DNA of 64,000 bases from JAAELZ01 sp965223465 (GTDB lineage: Bacteria > Pseudomonadota > Gammaproteobacteria > Arenicellales > Poriferihabitantaceae). The notes under the pieces were generated by a model, which saw nothing but the letters and a program-made list of their open reading frames with translations, made no database searches and was not told the DNA's origin. Location of the stretch: contig OZ245025.1 in the NCBI GenBank assembly GCA_965223465.1, positions 1,488,001 through 1,552,000 of the forward strand. Direction: 5' to 3'. Position 1 is the stretch's first letter. Each line of letters opens with the position of its first letter. Of the stretch, positions 44,673 to 52,666 are shown piece by piece. The position numbers and the translations under genes were made by a program.

Positions 44673-45697
44673 ATGAACTGACACTAACAACAGCCCCGGC
44701 TCTAAAGTCGTTAAGATCAAAACTACTCAATCTATGGAGTATTGTCCTACTCGTACCATTGCTGGTCTACCTGTTCGACCGAGGCAACACACTGCCTATA
44801 GTTGAATTTGCGCTCAAAGCATTCGTTAACACCTTGCCCTATATCGTTGTGGCCGTGTTGATGCTTGCCTGGCTCAAAGCGGCAGGTGCAGAAACCATGA
44901 TCGCCAATGCATTCGAAGGAAAGGAAACCAGAATGATATTGTTAGCCGCAATATTCGGTGGCCTCGCACCCTTTTGTTCATGTGAAGTCATCCCTTTTAT
45001 CGCTGGCTTGCTCGCAGTGGGCGCACCTTTATCGGCGGTCATGGCTTTTTGGTTATCCTCACCCTTGATTGACCCACCCACATTATTAATTACCGCGGCC
45101 GCGCTGGGTTGGCCATTTGCGATTGGCAAAGCAATTGCTGCCGTGTTACTCGGTATTATGGGCGGGTTTGTGATGAGTGCGCTGTTAAGAACTGGTTTGT
45201 TCACCAGCCCGTTGCGCGAGCGCCTCACGCGTTCCTGCTGCGCATCCAATACCAGTGATAAAACGCTTTGGTCATTTTGGAGAGAAGCATCCCGTCGCGA
45301 GATATTTCGCTTTGAATTTATTGAAAATGCCTTATTTCTCATAAAATGGCTGGCCTTTGCTTATACTATTGAAGCCCTGCTCGTCAGCTATGTCCCCGCC
45401 TCCTTAGTGGCCGGTCTAGTGGGGGGTGACGGACTCATTCCCATTGTGACCGCCGCACTCGTCGGTATGCCTGCCTATCTCAATGGTTATGTCGCACCAC
45501 CGCTGTTGTCTGGATTTGTGGAGCAAGGAATGAGCTTGGGTGCAGCCATGGCATTTATGGTCGCCGGTGCTGTGAGCTCAATTCCCGCAATGGCAGCGGT
45601 GTGGTCATTGGTTCATCGTAACGTGTTCGCTGCGTATTTGTCCTTAGGCCTGGTTGGGGCGGTTATTTCCGGTGTTCTTTTTCAGCTTTTGGTGTAA
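44669..45697 (+). CDS. Permease of the DUF318/ArsP family (UPF0718)
   Basis: 342 residues, eight or more membrane helices, with the family signature APFCSCEVIPFIAGLLAVGAPL near residue 100 containing the conserved CSC. A later SCC pair lies in the central loop. ArsP members export trivalent organoarsenicals; others are of unknown substrate. Co-translated with the ArsR regulator, so metal, metalloid or thiol-reactive stress export is likely. Confidence 0.83.
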   Translation: MNELTLTTAPALKSLRSKLLNLWSIVLLVPLLVYLFDRGNTLPIVEFALKAFVNTLPYIVVAVLMLAWLKAAGAETMIANAFEGKETRMILLAAIFGGLAPFCSCEVIPFIAGLLAVGAPLSAVMAFWLSSPLIDPPTLLITAAALGWPFAIGKAIAAVLLGIMGGFVMSALLRTGLFTSPLRERLTRSCCASNTSDKTLWSFWREASRREIFRFEFIENALFLIKWLAFAYTIEALLVSYVPASLVAGLVGGDGLIPIVTAALVGMPAYLNGYVAPPLLSGFVEQGMSLGAAMAFMVAGAVSSIPAMAAVWSLVHRNVFAAYLSLGLVGAVISGVLFQLLV

Positions 45698-45747
45698 GCA
45701 ACAATTGTATTTTCGGTTAGAATTTTAAGGTTTAAGAGGATCATTAT

Positions 45748-47265
45748 ATGACCATGACCCTAAACCATTTAGTTGCCCGGCATGCACGATATCGTGGCGA
45801 ACATACCGCAGTCGTATTTGAGGATAAACGACTGAACTGGCGCGAGTTTCACGCCTACTGCAATCAAATCGCGCATGCCCTGCAAGCAGCGGGAGTGAAC
45901 AAAGGCGATAAAGTTGCGACAGTATTGCCCAATAATTTGGAATTGCTATCACTGTATTGGGCGGTTACTTCAATTGGCGCGGTCGTGGTACCGCTAAGTC
46001 CACTGTTAAATCCAATTGGAATTGTCAATCTTATTCAGGCCTGCAAGGCAAAGCTGGTAATCGTTAGTCCGACGCATGAATCAGATTTAGCCGAATTGAT
46101 TCATGCGCACCACCTTGACAGCGTTATTGTTGTGGTTGGAGATAAAAAGCTTGAAAACAGCTTTGAACAATTCATAGCCGGTGCCGCAACAACGGCGGTA
46201 GAAGCGACATCAGTCTTGCCCGAAGACTTGTTTAATATCGTCTATTCCAGCGGTACCACCGGTGAGCCTAAAGGAATTGAGCATAGTCATTTGGTGCGCT
46301 CCCAATATGGGGCCCATTTTGCAGCAGCGTTACGTATGACGCCAGAAAGCGTGGTTATTCATACCGGTTCAATTGTATTCAATGGCGCGTTCTGCACGCT
46401 GATGCCCAGCTTTTTTCTGGGTGCAAAATACGTTCTGCACAAAGCCTTCGATGTAGCACACATGATCGCTTCCATTCGCGATGAAAAAGTCACACACGCC
46501 ATGATGGTGCCAGCACAAATTATCGCATTGCTGGAATATCCCGATCTAAACCCCGCAGATTTGAGTTCACTGGAAATGGTACTCAGTCTGGGCGCACCCC
46601 TGCACCAGCAGCATAAAGACCAATTTAACCAGCTGTTACCTGAGCGTTTGTATGAGCTGTATGGTTTGACCGAAGGCTTTGTGACCATCCTGGATAAATA
46701 CGATGTCGCGCACAAATCAGGCTCTGTGGGGTGCCCGCCTCCTGGGTTTGACATGCGTATCGTAAATGAAAACGGTGAAGACTTGCCGCCTGGAGAGGTC
46801 GGTGAGATCGTCGGCAAGGGGCCCATTATTATGTCAGGGTATTATCAACGCCCGGATTTGACGCAAGAGACCGTGCGTGATGGCTGGATATTTACCGGAG
46901 ATCTCGGCCATATCGACGAGGACGGCTATTTGTACCTGGTAGATCGTAAAAAAGACATGATTATCTCGGGCGGGGTTAACGTTTTCCCACGAGATATAGA
47001 AGACATTATTGTTGGCCATCCGGCGGTCGTCGAAACGGCAGTTTTCGGCGCACCTTCGGATAAATGGGGTGAGTCACCCGTTGCGGCGGTTATTTTAAGG
47101 GGTGAATCACAACCCGATAAAACGGAACTGATAAAATGGGTTAATCAACGCGTCCAAGCCAAATACCAGCGACTAAGTGACGTGATGATCCTAGCTGATT
47201 TTCCGCGTAATGCCGCCGGCAAAACTTTAAAAAGAACCTTGCGTAAAGATTATTCAAGTAAGTGA
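45748..47265 (+). CDS. Acyl-CoA synthetase / AMP-dependent ligase
   Basis: 505 residues. AMP-binding motifs: YSSGTTGEPKGIEHSH near 168-183, YELYGLTEG, DGWIFTGDLGHIDEDGYLYLVDRKKDMIISGG, and the catalytic Lys in NAAGKTLKR near the end. Likely activates a medium- or long-chain or aromatic acid; the substrate cannot be read from sequence. Single gene preceded by AAGAGGA and a short 50-base leader. Confidence 0.85.
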   Translation: MTMTLNHLVARHARYRGEHTAVVFEDKRLNWREFHAYCNQIAHALQAAGVNKGDKVATVLPNNLELLSLYWAVTSIGAVVVPLSPLLNPIGIVNLIQACKAKLVIVSPTHESDLAELIHAHHLDSVIVVVGDKKLENSFEQFIAGAATTAVEATSVLPEDLFNIVYSSGTTGEPKGIEHSHLVRSQYGAHFAAALRMTPESVVIHTGSIVFNGAFCTLMPSFFLGAKYVLHKAFDVAHMIASIRDEKVTHAMMVPAQIIALLEYPDLNPADLSSLEMVLSLGAPLHQQHKDQFNQLLPERLYELYGLTEGFVTILDKYDVAHKSGSVGCPPPGFDMRIVNENGEDLPPGEVGEIVGKGPIIMSGYYQRPDLTQETVRDGWIFTGDLGHIDEDGYLYLVDRKKDMIISGGVNVFPRDIEDIIVGHPAVVETAVFGAPSDKWGESPVAAVILRGESQPDKTELIKWVNQRVQAKYQRLSDVMILADFPRNAAGKTLKRTLRKDYSSK

Positions 47266-47274
47266 TCGAGAATA

Positions 47275-47303
47275 GTGTGCTGGCGTAACGCTCACCAGCA
47301 CAC
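47275..47303. terminator. Hairpin between convergent acyl-CoA synthetase and amt genes
   Basis: GTGTGCTGG (47275-47283) pairs perfectly with CCAGCACAC (47295-47303) around an 11-base loop. It lies between convergent genes; there is no T-run on either side, so a Rho-assisted or weak bidirectional stop is likely. Confidence 0.6.
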
Positions 47304-47317
47304 ATCGCAACCTTGCC

Positions 47318-48595
47318 CTATTTGGTGAATTCTGGGTACGCTTCCATACCACATTCACCAATATCAAGCCCTTCATATTCTTCTTGTTCATCCACGCGGA
47401 TACCCATGATCGCCTTGATCACGCCCCATACAATCAGGCTCATCACAAACACCCAAACAAATATAGTCACCATACCGACCAATTGGCCGAATAAGCTCGC
47501 TTCGTTGTTGGTAAGCGGAACCGCCAACAAACCCCATGCACCCACTACCCCATGTACAGATATCGCACCGACTGGGTCATCTATTTTCAGCTTATCCATC
47601 GTGATGATAGAAAACACCACAATCACCCCACCTACTGCACCGATTAAGGTTGCCGCCAGGGGCGTAGGTGTTGAAGGCTCAGCAGTTATCGCTACCAGAC
47701 CCGCCAACGCGCCGTTGAGGATCATGGTTAAATCCGCCTTGCCAAACAGAATTCTCGCCACAATCATCGCCGCAATTGCACCCCCTGCTGCGGCAGTATT
47801 GGTGTTTAAGAACACCATCGCGACAGCATTCGCATTCGCGATATCCCCAAGCTTTAATACCGAGCCGCCGTTAAACCCGAACCAACCCATCCATAAGATA
47901 AAAGTACCTAGGGTTGCTAACGGTAAGTTCGCACCAGGAATCGCATTGACTGAGCCATCGGCATTGAACTTGCCTTTACGTGCACCCAGCAACAACACCC
48001 CTGCCAAGGCAGCTGCGGCACCTGCCATGTGCACAATACCCGAGCCCGCAAAATCAGAAAATCCAAGGTCTCCTAGATTGTACATACCAAAAACTGATTT
48101 CCCGCCCCAGGTCCAAGCGCCTTCCATTGGGTAAATAAATGCCGTCAAGATAATCGCAAACAGGAAAAAAGACCAGAGTTTCATTCGCTCTGCCACAGCA
48201 CCGGATACGATCGACATTGCCGTCGCAACAAATACCACCTGAAAAAAGAAATCGGCTGCATTCGAATAAACGGAACCTCCATCGAAGCCCGCTTCAGCAG
48301 ACTCTGCTAACACCGCACTCACCATCGCATCGGCATTTTCAGCACCATCTAAGGCTATACCTGCAAGGAAAACCCCGCCATCATACATCAGATCATAACC
48401 AACCACGAGATAAGCAATACAGGCAATTGCGAACAGAACGATATTCTTAGTCAGGATTTCTGTGGTGTTTTTAGTACGCACCAGACCCGCCTCCAGCATC
48501 GAGAACCCTGCCGCCATCCACATGACCAGCGCACCACAGACCAGAAAATAAAATGTGTCGATTGCATACTGCAACTCAAATATATTGTTTTCCAT
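47318..48595 (-). CDS. amt: Ammonium transporter
   Basis: 425 residues, eleven membrane helices. Family signature DFAGSGIVHMAGAAAALAG near the middle with the first pore His region, and ISVHGVVGAWGLLAVPL containing the second pore His. ATG 48595 preceded by AAGAGGA on the coding strand. No glnK lies next to it. No signal sequence is evident at the N-terminus (MENNIFELQYAIDTFYFLV). Confidence 0.95.
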   Translation of the reverse strand: MENNIFELQYAIDTFYFLVCGALVMWMAAGFSMLEAGLVRTKNTTEILTKNIVLFAIACIAYLVVGYDLMYDGGVFLAGIALDGAENADAMVSAVLAESAEAGFDGGSVYSNAADFFFQVVFVATAMSIVSGAVAERMKLWSFFLFAIILTAFIYPMEGAWTWGGKSVFGMYNLGDLGFSDFAGSGIVHMAGAAAALAGVLLLGARKGKFNADGSVNAIPGANLPLATLGTFILWMGWFGFNGGSVLKLGDIANANAVAMVFLNTNTAAAGGAIAAMIVARILFGKADLTMILNGALAGLVAITAEPSTPTPLAATLIGAVGGVIVVFSIITMDKLKIDDPVGAISVHGVVGAWGLLAVPLTNNEASLFGQLVGMVTIFVWVFVMSLIVWGVIKAIMGIRVDEQEEYEGLDIGECGMEAYPEFTK

Positions 48596-49023
48596 TTTTT
48601 CCTCTTAAAATAAATGGTTAGTCGTATTTTGGGCCCAGCACATCGGGTGTGAAGAGCATGCTTTCACCCGCGCATCGCGTAAATACAGGTTAAAGTGACG
48701 GGCTTTTTCATATGCCATTTCTCTTTCAATCAAAATAGTGTCTATAACGCCCAAAATACGAATCATTAGTGTGACTTAAAAGACGCCTAGGATTGTTATG
48801 CCGCTAACCAAGGTTAGGCAACCAGCGAGTATAAGATTGCACCGTAATAGTGCGCGCCTCCCTAAAGCCCGCATAATCAAAGCAGCAATTACCTATAGAG
48901 TGGGCATAAATTCTCGCCCTAAGAAAATGGTTAGTTTAGAAAATCGAGTGAACAGTTGTGGGTGATTAGGCTTTATGCGCGCCGATGCGCAACCTTAAAG
49001 ATGAATATAAGCAGGCTTGATGA
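48596..49023. other. Region upstream of amt with a long spaced inverted repeat
   Basis: 428 bases without a gene. TCGTATTTTGGGC (48622-48634) and GCCCAAAATACGA (48749-48761) form perfect 13-base arms about 114 bases apart. Between them is a smaller hairpin, GGGTGTGAA...TTTCACCC (about 48645-48670). On the minus strand this would be the amt leader. I could not find a sigma-54 -24/-12 promoter. Confidence 0.55.
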
Positions 49024-49410
49024 CTATGGCATCATCCGTCTAAAGACGTTATCGGGATGTATATCCGTATTGCGCTGCATTTCGTGAATATCGTAGGAAA
49101 GCATATCGAGTTGCTCTGGTATTTGTTCAACCGAACGGTTCATGATATGCATACTATGATTGATGTCATCCATGGAAACTAAAACTTCGTCAGAGATTTT
49201 CCTTAATTCGTGTATGTCCTGCGACATAACCTGCATTGGCCCGGTAAGTTCTTTGATACTATGCGAAATCAGCTCCCAGCCCTCGGAAGCCTGATACCAC
49301 ACCTGCTCATACTTTGGCACCTGGATGATGAGGTAGTAACTACCTAAAACGAAAAATACCGTCACGGATATGGCCGCGACGCTCAAACAAAAATAAGCGA
49401 AATTTTTCAT
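49024..49410 (-). CDS. Small membrane-anchored coiled-coil protein, unknown
   Basis: 128 residues: one N-terminal membrane helix (about 6-30) followed by a long amphipathic helix with heptads rich in Met, Ile, Ser and Asp/Glu (MSQDIHELRKISDEVLVSMDDI onward). It looks like an inner-membrane protein with a periplasmic helical domain. SD AGGGAGG-like sequence precedes the ATG. Not recognised; homologues with this MCP-like helical pattern exist but carry no known function. Confidence 0.7.
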   Translation of the reverse strand: MKNFAYFCLSVAAISVTVFFVLGSYYLIIQVPKYEQVWYQASEGWELISHSIKELTGPMQVMSQDIHELRKISDEVLVSMDDINHSMHIMNRSVEQIPEQLDMLSYDIHEMQRNTDIHPDNVFRRMMP

Positions 49411-49576
49411 AGGGAGGCCCTCCAGTTTAACAAATCATATTAAACTGCCACCCAATTTTACTTTGCTTTAAACAGCGTTAATATCGTTGAGTAGCAGCGA
49501 TTAATACCCCAAATTAAAATTTACATTACACGCGATACCGAAATCCATATCGGTATCGCTTTGTACGCAAAGATTA

Positions 49577-50377
49577 TTAACGACGATTTTGGTAGTAGTA
49601 CCAACGATAATAATCATCATCGTCATCATCCCAGTCAAAGACATCATCAAAATCCCAATCGGTATCGGTATCAGCGTCCATGTCCATATTGAATCCAAAG
49701 CCGCCACTGCCGCGCCCACGGCCCCGTCCACGGCTTCGACTATAAAAATAATCGTCATCATCTATGTCGCCATCTCCATCCCAATCAGTATCCCAATCGC
49801 TGTCCCAATCGGTATCCATATCCATGTTAAAGCCGAAATTACCGCTACCACGGCCACGTCCGCGGCCATCTCCACGAAAACGATCACCCCGGTAATAATC
49901 TCTACGATATCGCGGCCGATCATTGTAGGTGCGTCGCGCGTAGGAGCGAGGCGCACGCGCTCGATCTCGTGCCCTTAGACGGGGCGCTGGCGCTGCTTGT
50001 TCTGGGCTCACACATTCGACCGCAGCTTTTGCATCCGCAGCGACTTCTTCACCTGCTTCTGCCTTGGCAGCGGGGGCTGGCGCTGCGTCTTCGGTTGCCT
50101 CAGCTGCTTCTGTCATCTCGCCAGGTGCTTCAGCATCCTCACTTTGTGTTTGTGTATCCGCAACCAGCCTTTCTGCGCGGGGTGCACGCGCGCGAGGAGC
50201 GGGGCGTTGTGAGTTGTAGTAATACCATCGATAGAAATCATCTTCGTCATCATCGTCGTCGAAAAATGGTATATCCCAGTCATCGCTGTCGCCAAATGGC
50301 ATATCAAAATCAGCAAATGTGGTTGACGGGAGCATCAATATGCCGATCAGGGCGAGTAGATTGAAAATTGTTTTCAT
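49577..50377 (-). CDS. Secreted low-complexity protein resembling sulfur globule proteins
   Basis: 266 residues: Sec signal (MKTIFNLLALIGILMLPSTTFA), then FDMPFGDSDDWD, an Asp run, an Ala/Glu/Pro-rich stretch, an Arg-rich stretch, and two copies of GRGRGxGxFGFNMDMDxDxDxD separated by YFYSRSRGRGRG, ending in YYRWYYYQNRR. The mix of aromatic residues, Gly-Arg repeats and FNMDMD-type repeats resembles sulfur-globule-family envelope proteins of gammaproteobacterial sulfur oxidisers. This match is from composition and repeat style, not an alignment. It has an FNR/Dnr-type site about 100 bases upstream. Confidence 0.6.
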   Translation of the reverse strand: MKTIFNLLALIGILMLPSTTFADFDMPFGDSDDWDIPFFDDDDDEDDFYRWYYYNSQRPAPRARAPRAERLVADTQTQSEDAEAPGEMTEAAEATEDAAPAPAAKAEAGEEVAADAKAAVECVSPEQAAPAPRLRARDRARAPRSYARRTYNDRPRYRRDYYRGDRFRGDGRGRGRGSGNFGFNMDMDTDWDSDWDTDWDGDGDIDDDDYFYSRSRGRGRGRGSGGFGFNMDMDADTDTDWDFDDVFDWDDDDDDYYRWYYYQNRR

Positions 50378-50478
50378 GGAGCGTTACCTCATTGATTAAT
50401 AAAGTTTATTTAATAAATACGCGTTCTGCTGTTGGTTTAATAAGCATATAACCATATAATAAATAATGAAGTCATGTA

Positions 50479-50492
50479 TTGATATATGTCAA
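50479..50492. promoter_or_regulatory. FNR/Dnr-type site upstream of the sulfur-globule-like gene
   Basis: TTGATATATGTCAA, one mismatch from consensus. On the minus strand TATGGT (50456-50451) lies about 32 bases downstream of the site centre and could be the -10, placing a start site near 50445 and a leader of about 70 bases. Confidence 0.65.
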
Positions 50493-50715
50493 CCTTTGTC
50501 TGATTAATGATTTTAAATAAACAGCGTAAAGAAAAACCGAGATCGTTAGATCCGGTTAATTGCAGCCTGTTTGATACGGGTTACACTGTAGACTTGGATT
50601 ATGCCTTTTGAACAAATTGTTCTAGGTATCTGCTACCGCTTGATTCGCTTGTCCACCCAAAAATAGAAATCAACAGCTGCCGATTTACACCCCTGTTTGA
50701 GGGCAGTATTACAAC

Positions 50716-51042
50716 CTACACCACGCTACCAAAGGAATTGTCGACGCTGCCAGCTGGGGGCTGCAGACCAGCGATTACGCAACCTTGTGCAACCGGCCCG
50801 GCTGGGAACAGGCGATATAAATATTTCATCCCGCCTTTGGCGTAGAACTTCTCTTCCAAGGCATCAACTAATTCACGGCGCTTACCAAATTCGTGTTTGG
50901 AAAAATACTCCTGCAATCCTCTAATAGCCTCCCAATGATCATCGGTCAACTCCAGCTGATGCGCCTCGGCTAACTGCACAGCGCTCTCCATGGTCCAGCC
51001 ATGGGGTGCATTGATAAAATCTTGATCGGTTAATGTGGTCAT
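50716..51042 (-). CDS. DsrC/TusE-family protein lacking the terminal cysteine
   Basis: 108 residues with the full DsrC fold: WTMESAVQLAEAHQLELTDDHWEAI, then YLYRLFPAGPVAQGC. Cys88 corresponds to the inner cysteine (CysB). Eleven residues later, where DsrC and TusE have CysA, this protein has Ser99 in PPAGSV, followed by an extra tail (DNSFGSVV). Without CysA it cannot form the trisulfide of true DsrC or carry persulfide as TusE does. It may belong to the regulatory RspA-like group. No dsrAB is in the window. Confidence 0.88.
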   Translation of the reverse strand: MTTLTDQDFINAPHGWTMESAVQLAEAHQLELTDDHWEAIRGLQEYFSKHEFGKRRELVDALEEKFYAKGGMKYLYRLFPAGPVAQGCVIAGLQPPAGSVDNSFGSVV

Positions 51043-51354
51043 CGTGGTTCTCCTCGTATACTTTCAACACAGTATAACGCTACGCTGTAAAAATATATAT
51101 ATCTGACCCAAACCCAGCGAATTCCTGTGAAGACGCGACCTAGGATGGGAAACAGCCGCTTTTTGGTTAGGAAAACTTTGGATGAATTTGATCTAATGGA
51201 TCAGTTTACGCATTTGAAAAGAAGAAATGACTACTCACCCCATTTCTGCGCGGCGACCTAACCGGCATGCATACTAATTTTAACCCTTTAACCGGTTAAA
51301 CCAATTTGATATGAGCGCACAAGCCGATTGATACGGCTATATCGTCTTAGCCTT
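51043..51354. other. Intergenic region with a TTTAACCGGTTAAA palindrome
   Basis: 312 bases without a gene between DUF2892 and the DsrC-like gene. The only strong element is the perfect 14-base palindrome at 51287-51300, which may be an operator or a symmetric stem end for the DUF2892 gene. Other AT-rich sequence is unremarkable. Confidence 0.45.
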
Positions 51355-51546
51355 CTATTCGCCTGCCTTGCAAGTGTTAATGCCGAATATTGAGTATGGA
51401 GGACACCAACCAATCAAGCCTGTTGCTACTAGCACCACGCCTATCCAGCCCCAGGGTGAAAACAGGCCAGTGAGTGCGCTGATAATTAGTGCCAAGCCCA
51501 GAACAATACGAACGGTACGGTCTACTCCGCCTACATTTTTTTTCAT
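51355..51546 (-). CDS. DUF2892 (YgaP-type) small membrane protein
   Basis: 63 residues from ATG 51546, preceded by a strong SD (CTGGAGGCAAAAAC) on the coding strand; the frame extends upstream to 51591 without support. Starts MKKNVGGVDRTVRIVLG, the DUF2892 signature, then two membrane helices, and ends with WCPPYSIFGINTC. The membrane part of YgaP-type rhodanese proteins, here without the rhodanese domain; often linked to sulfur metabolism. Confidence 0.85.
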   Translation of the reverse strand: MKKNVGGVDRTVRIVLGLALIISALTGLFSPWGWIGVVLVATGLIGWCPPYSIFGINTCKAGE

Positions 51547-51680
51547 GTTTTTGCCTCCAGTTACAATCAATATAGCGCTATAGTACCGCATAGAAGCGAT
51601 GCATTGTATGTAACTTGCGTTACTTTCACCTTAGCTCTTGCGCAGATAGCCAGGAATTGCTCTAAACACCGTTATCTGAG

Positions 51681-51709
51681 AAAAAAAGGGGAGCAATAAT
51701 GCTCCCCTT
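51681..51709 (-). terminator. Intrinsic terminator, minus-strand orientation
   Basis: Ten-base perfect stem AAGGGGAGCA (51686-51695) / TGCTCCCCTT (51700-51709), 4-base loop, and an A-run on the plus strand (51681-51685), which reads as U-run only for minus-strand transcripts. No annotated minus-strand gene ends here, which is why a small RNA is proposed. Confidence 0.85.
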
Positions 51710-51817
51710 AAAACACCTGGCTTATGTTTGGACAACACTATTTAGCCAAGTAGGAGGAAAATAGATATATCATGAATCCATTAACTAAGGATAACTAGCA
51801 CCTTAAAACATGATAAC
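51681..51817 (-). ncRNA. Candidate Dnr/FNR-activated small RNA with CCUCCU motif
   Basis: On the minus strand the FNR-type site (51865-51852) is followed 31 bases on by an extended -10, TGATTTAAT (51833-51825), predicting a start near 51817. The transcript would end at a strong terminator: AAGGGGAGCA/TGCTCCCCTT stem (51709-51686) with loop TTAT and five more T (51685-51681). Length is about 137 bases. It contains TTTTCCTCCTACTT (complement of 51749-51762), an anti-Shine-Dalgarno sequence. No reading frame longer than 11 codons with a Shine-Dalgarno is present. Existence is inferred from promoter and terminator only. Confidence 0.45.
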
Positions 51818-51851
51818 GCGCGGTATTAAATCATGTTCAATAAATAGAACC

Positions 51852-51865
51852 TTGACACATATCAA
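51852..51865. promoter_or_regulatory. FNR/Dnr-type site between the candidate sRNA and the PCu(A)C gene
   Basis: TTGACACATATCAA, one mismatch from consensus. On the minus strand its spacing to TGATTTAAT is ideal. On the plus strand GATAAC (51885-51890) is 29 bases from the centre and is a weaker -10 for the copper chaperone gene, which starts 130 bases downstream. Confidence 0.7.
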
Positions 51866-51994
51866 CCAAAAGCTATATTTATCAGATAACTATTGATGCA
51901 AAATTCGCTGTGCCAGCTTTTGGTGCTGTAAATATGGACATCGTTTCATCAACCAAACTCACTAACAAACTACGCTAACTAAAAAGCGACACCC

Positions 51995-52519
51995 ATGCTA
52001 TCCAAACTTTTTGCCCTGATATTTCTTGTCATGTTGGCGGTTACAGTTTATTACAGCCTACGCTTTACCGGCACTGGAGAGAACAGCCTAATGAACGCCA
52101 AATTGCGCGCGGAAAAAGAGGTGGTCACCGATCAAAGAACGAGCAAACAAGGTATAACCATCGACAATTTCTGGCTTCCCTCGGTACCTGAAATCGCTAA
52201 AAACGCTGCTGCATATGGTAATATTTCAAATAATGGCGCGACAAAAGATACCCTGATTGGCGTGGGAAGTGATATTGCATTAATTACTGAACTACATGAA
52301 ACCAAGCAAATGCCATCCGGTTTTTGGGGCATGGAACACATACCCAATATCGATATCCAACCTGGTGCAAAGCTTATCCTAAAACCGATGTCTTACCACG
52401 TCATGCTCGTCGATCTCTCCGCGAAAATACAACCCGGAAGCCAAGTAAACCTATGGTTCGAGTTTGAAAACGCGGGTCGAATTGATATCCGGGCACCGGT
52501 GCTAGAATTGGCAGAGTAG
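51995..52519 (+). CDS. Membrane-anchored PCu(A)C copper chaperone
   Basis: 174 residues with an N-terminal membrane helix (about 5-25) and a PCu(A)C (DUF461) domain. Copper-binding pattern is visible as His in ELHETKQM, then FWGMEHI and PMSYHVML (the H-M...H-x-M layout). Chaperones of this family deliver Cu(I) to the CuA or CuB site of heme-copper oxidases and have also been linked to NosZ. The oxidase-like genes on the right and nosZ are both plausible clients. Preceded by an FNR-type site. Confidence 0.87.
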   Translation: MLSKLFALIFLVMLAVTVYYSLRFTGTGENSLMNAKLRAEKEVVTDQRTSKQGITIDNFWLPSVPEIAKNAAAYGNISNNGATKDTLIGVGSDIALITELHETKQMPSGFWGMEHIPNIDIQPGAKLILKPMSYHVMLVDLSAKIQPGSQVNLWFEFENAGRIDIRAPVLELAE

Positions 52520-52666
52520 CGCCAAGCTTAGCGGTAAAGCTGTTCCTACAAATAGACAATCTACGCAAGAGCGCATCTCATTGTTTCGTAATCTATCTCC
52601 GATACACCACAGCTGAATTTTCCCCACGCCAATACCAACATGAGATGGCGCGAGGAAATCCATCAT

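Noticed and set aside
47313..48134. 273-codon open frame on the plus strand
   Set aside because: It runs antisense inside amt; composition is the shadow of a membrane protein read in reverse, with no family match.
51751..51799. TAGGAGGAAA followed by an 8-codon frame starting ATG 51772 (plus strand) as a leader peptide
   Set aside because: Spacing from AGGAGG to ATG is too long and the frame very short; the minus-strand small RNA reading explains more features.
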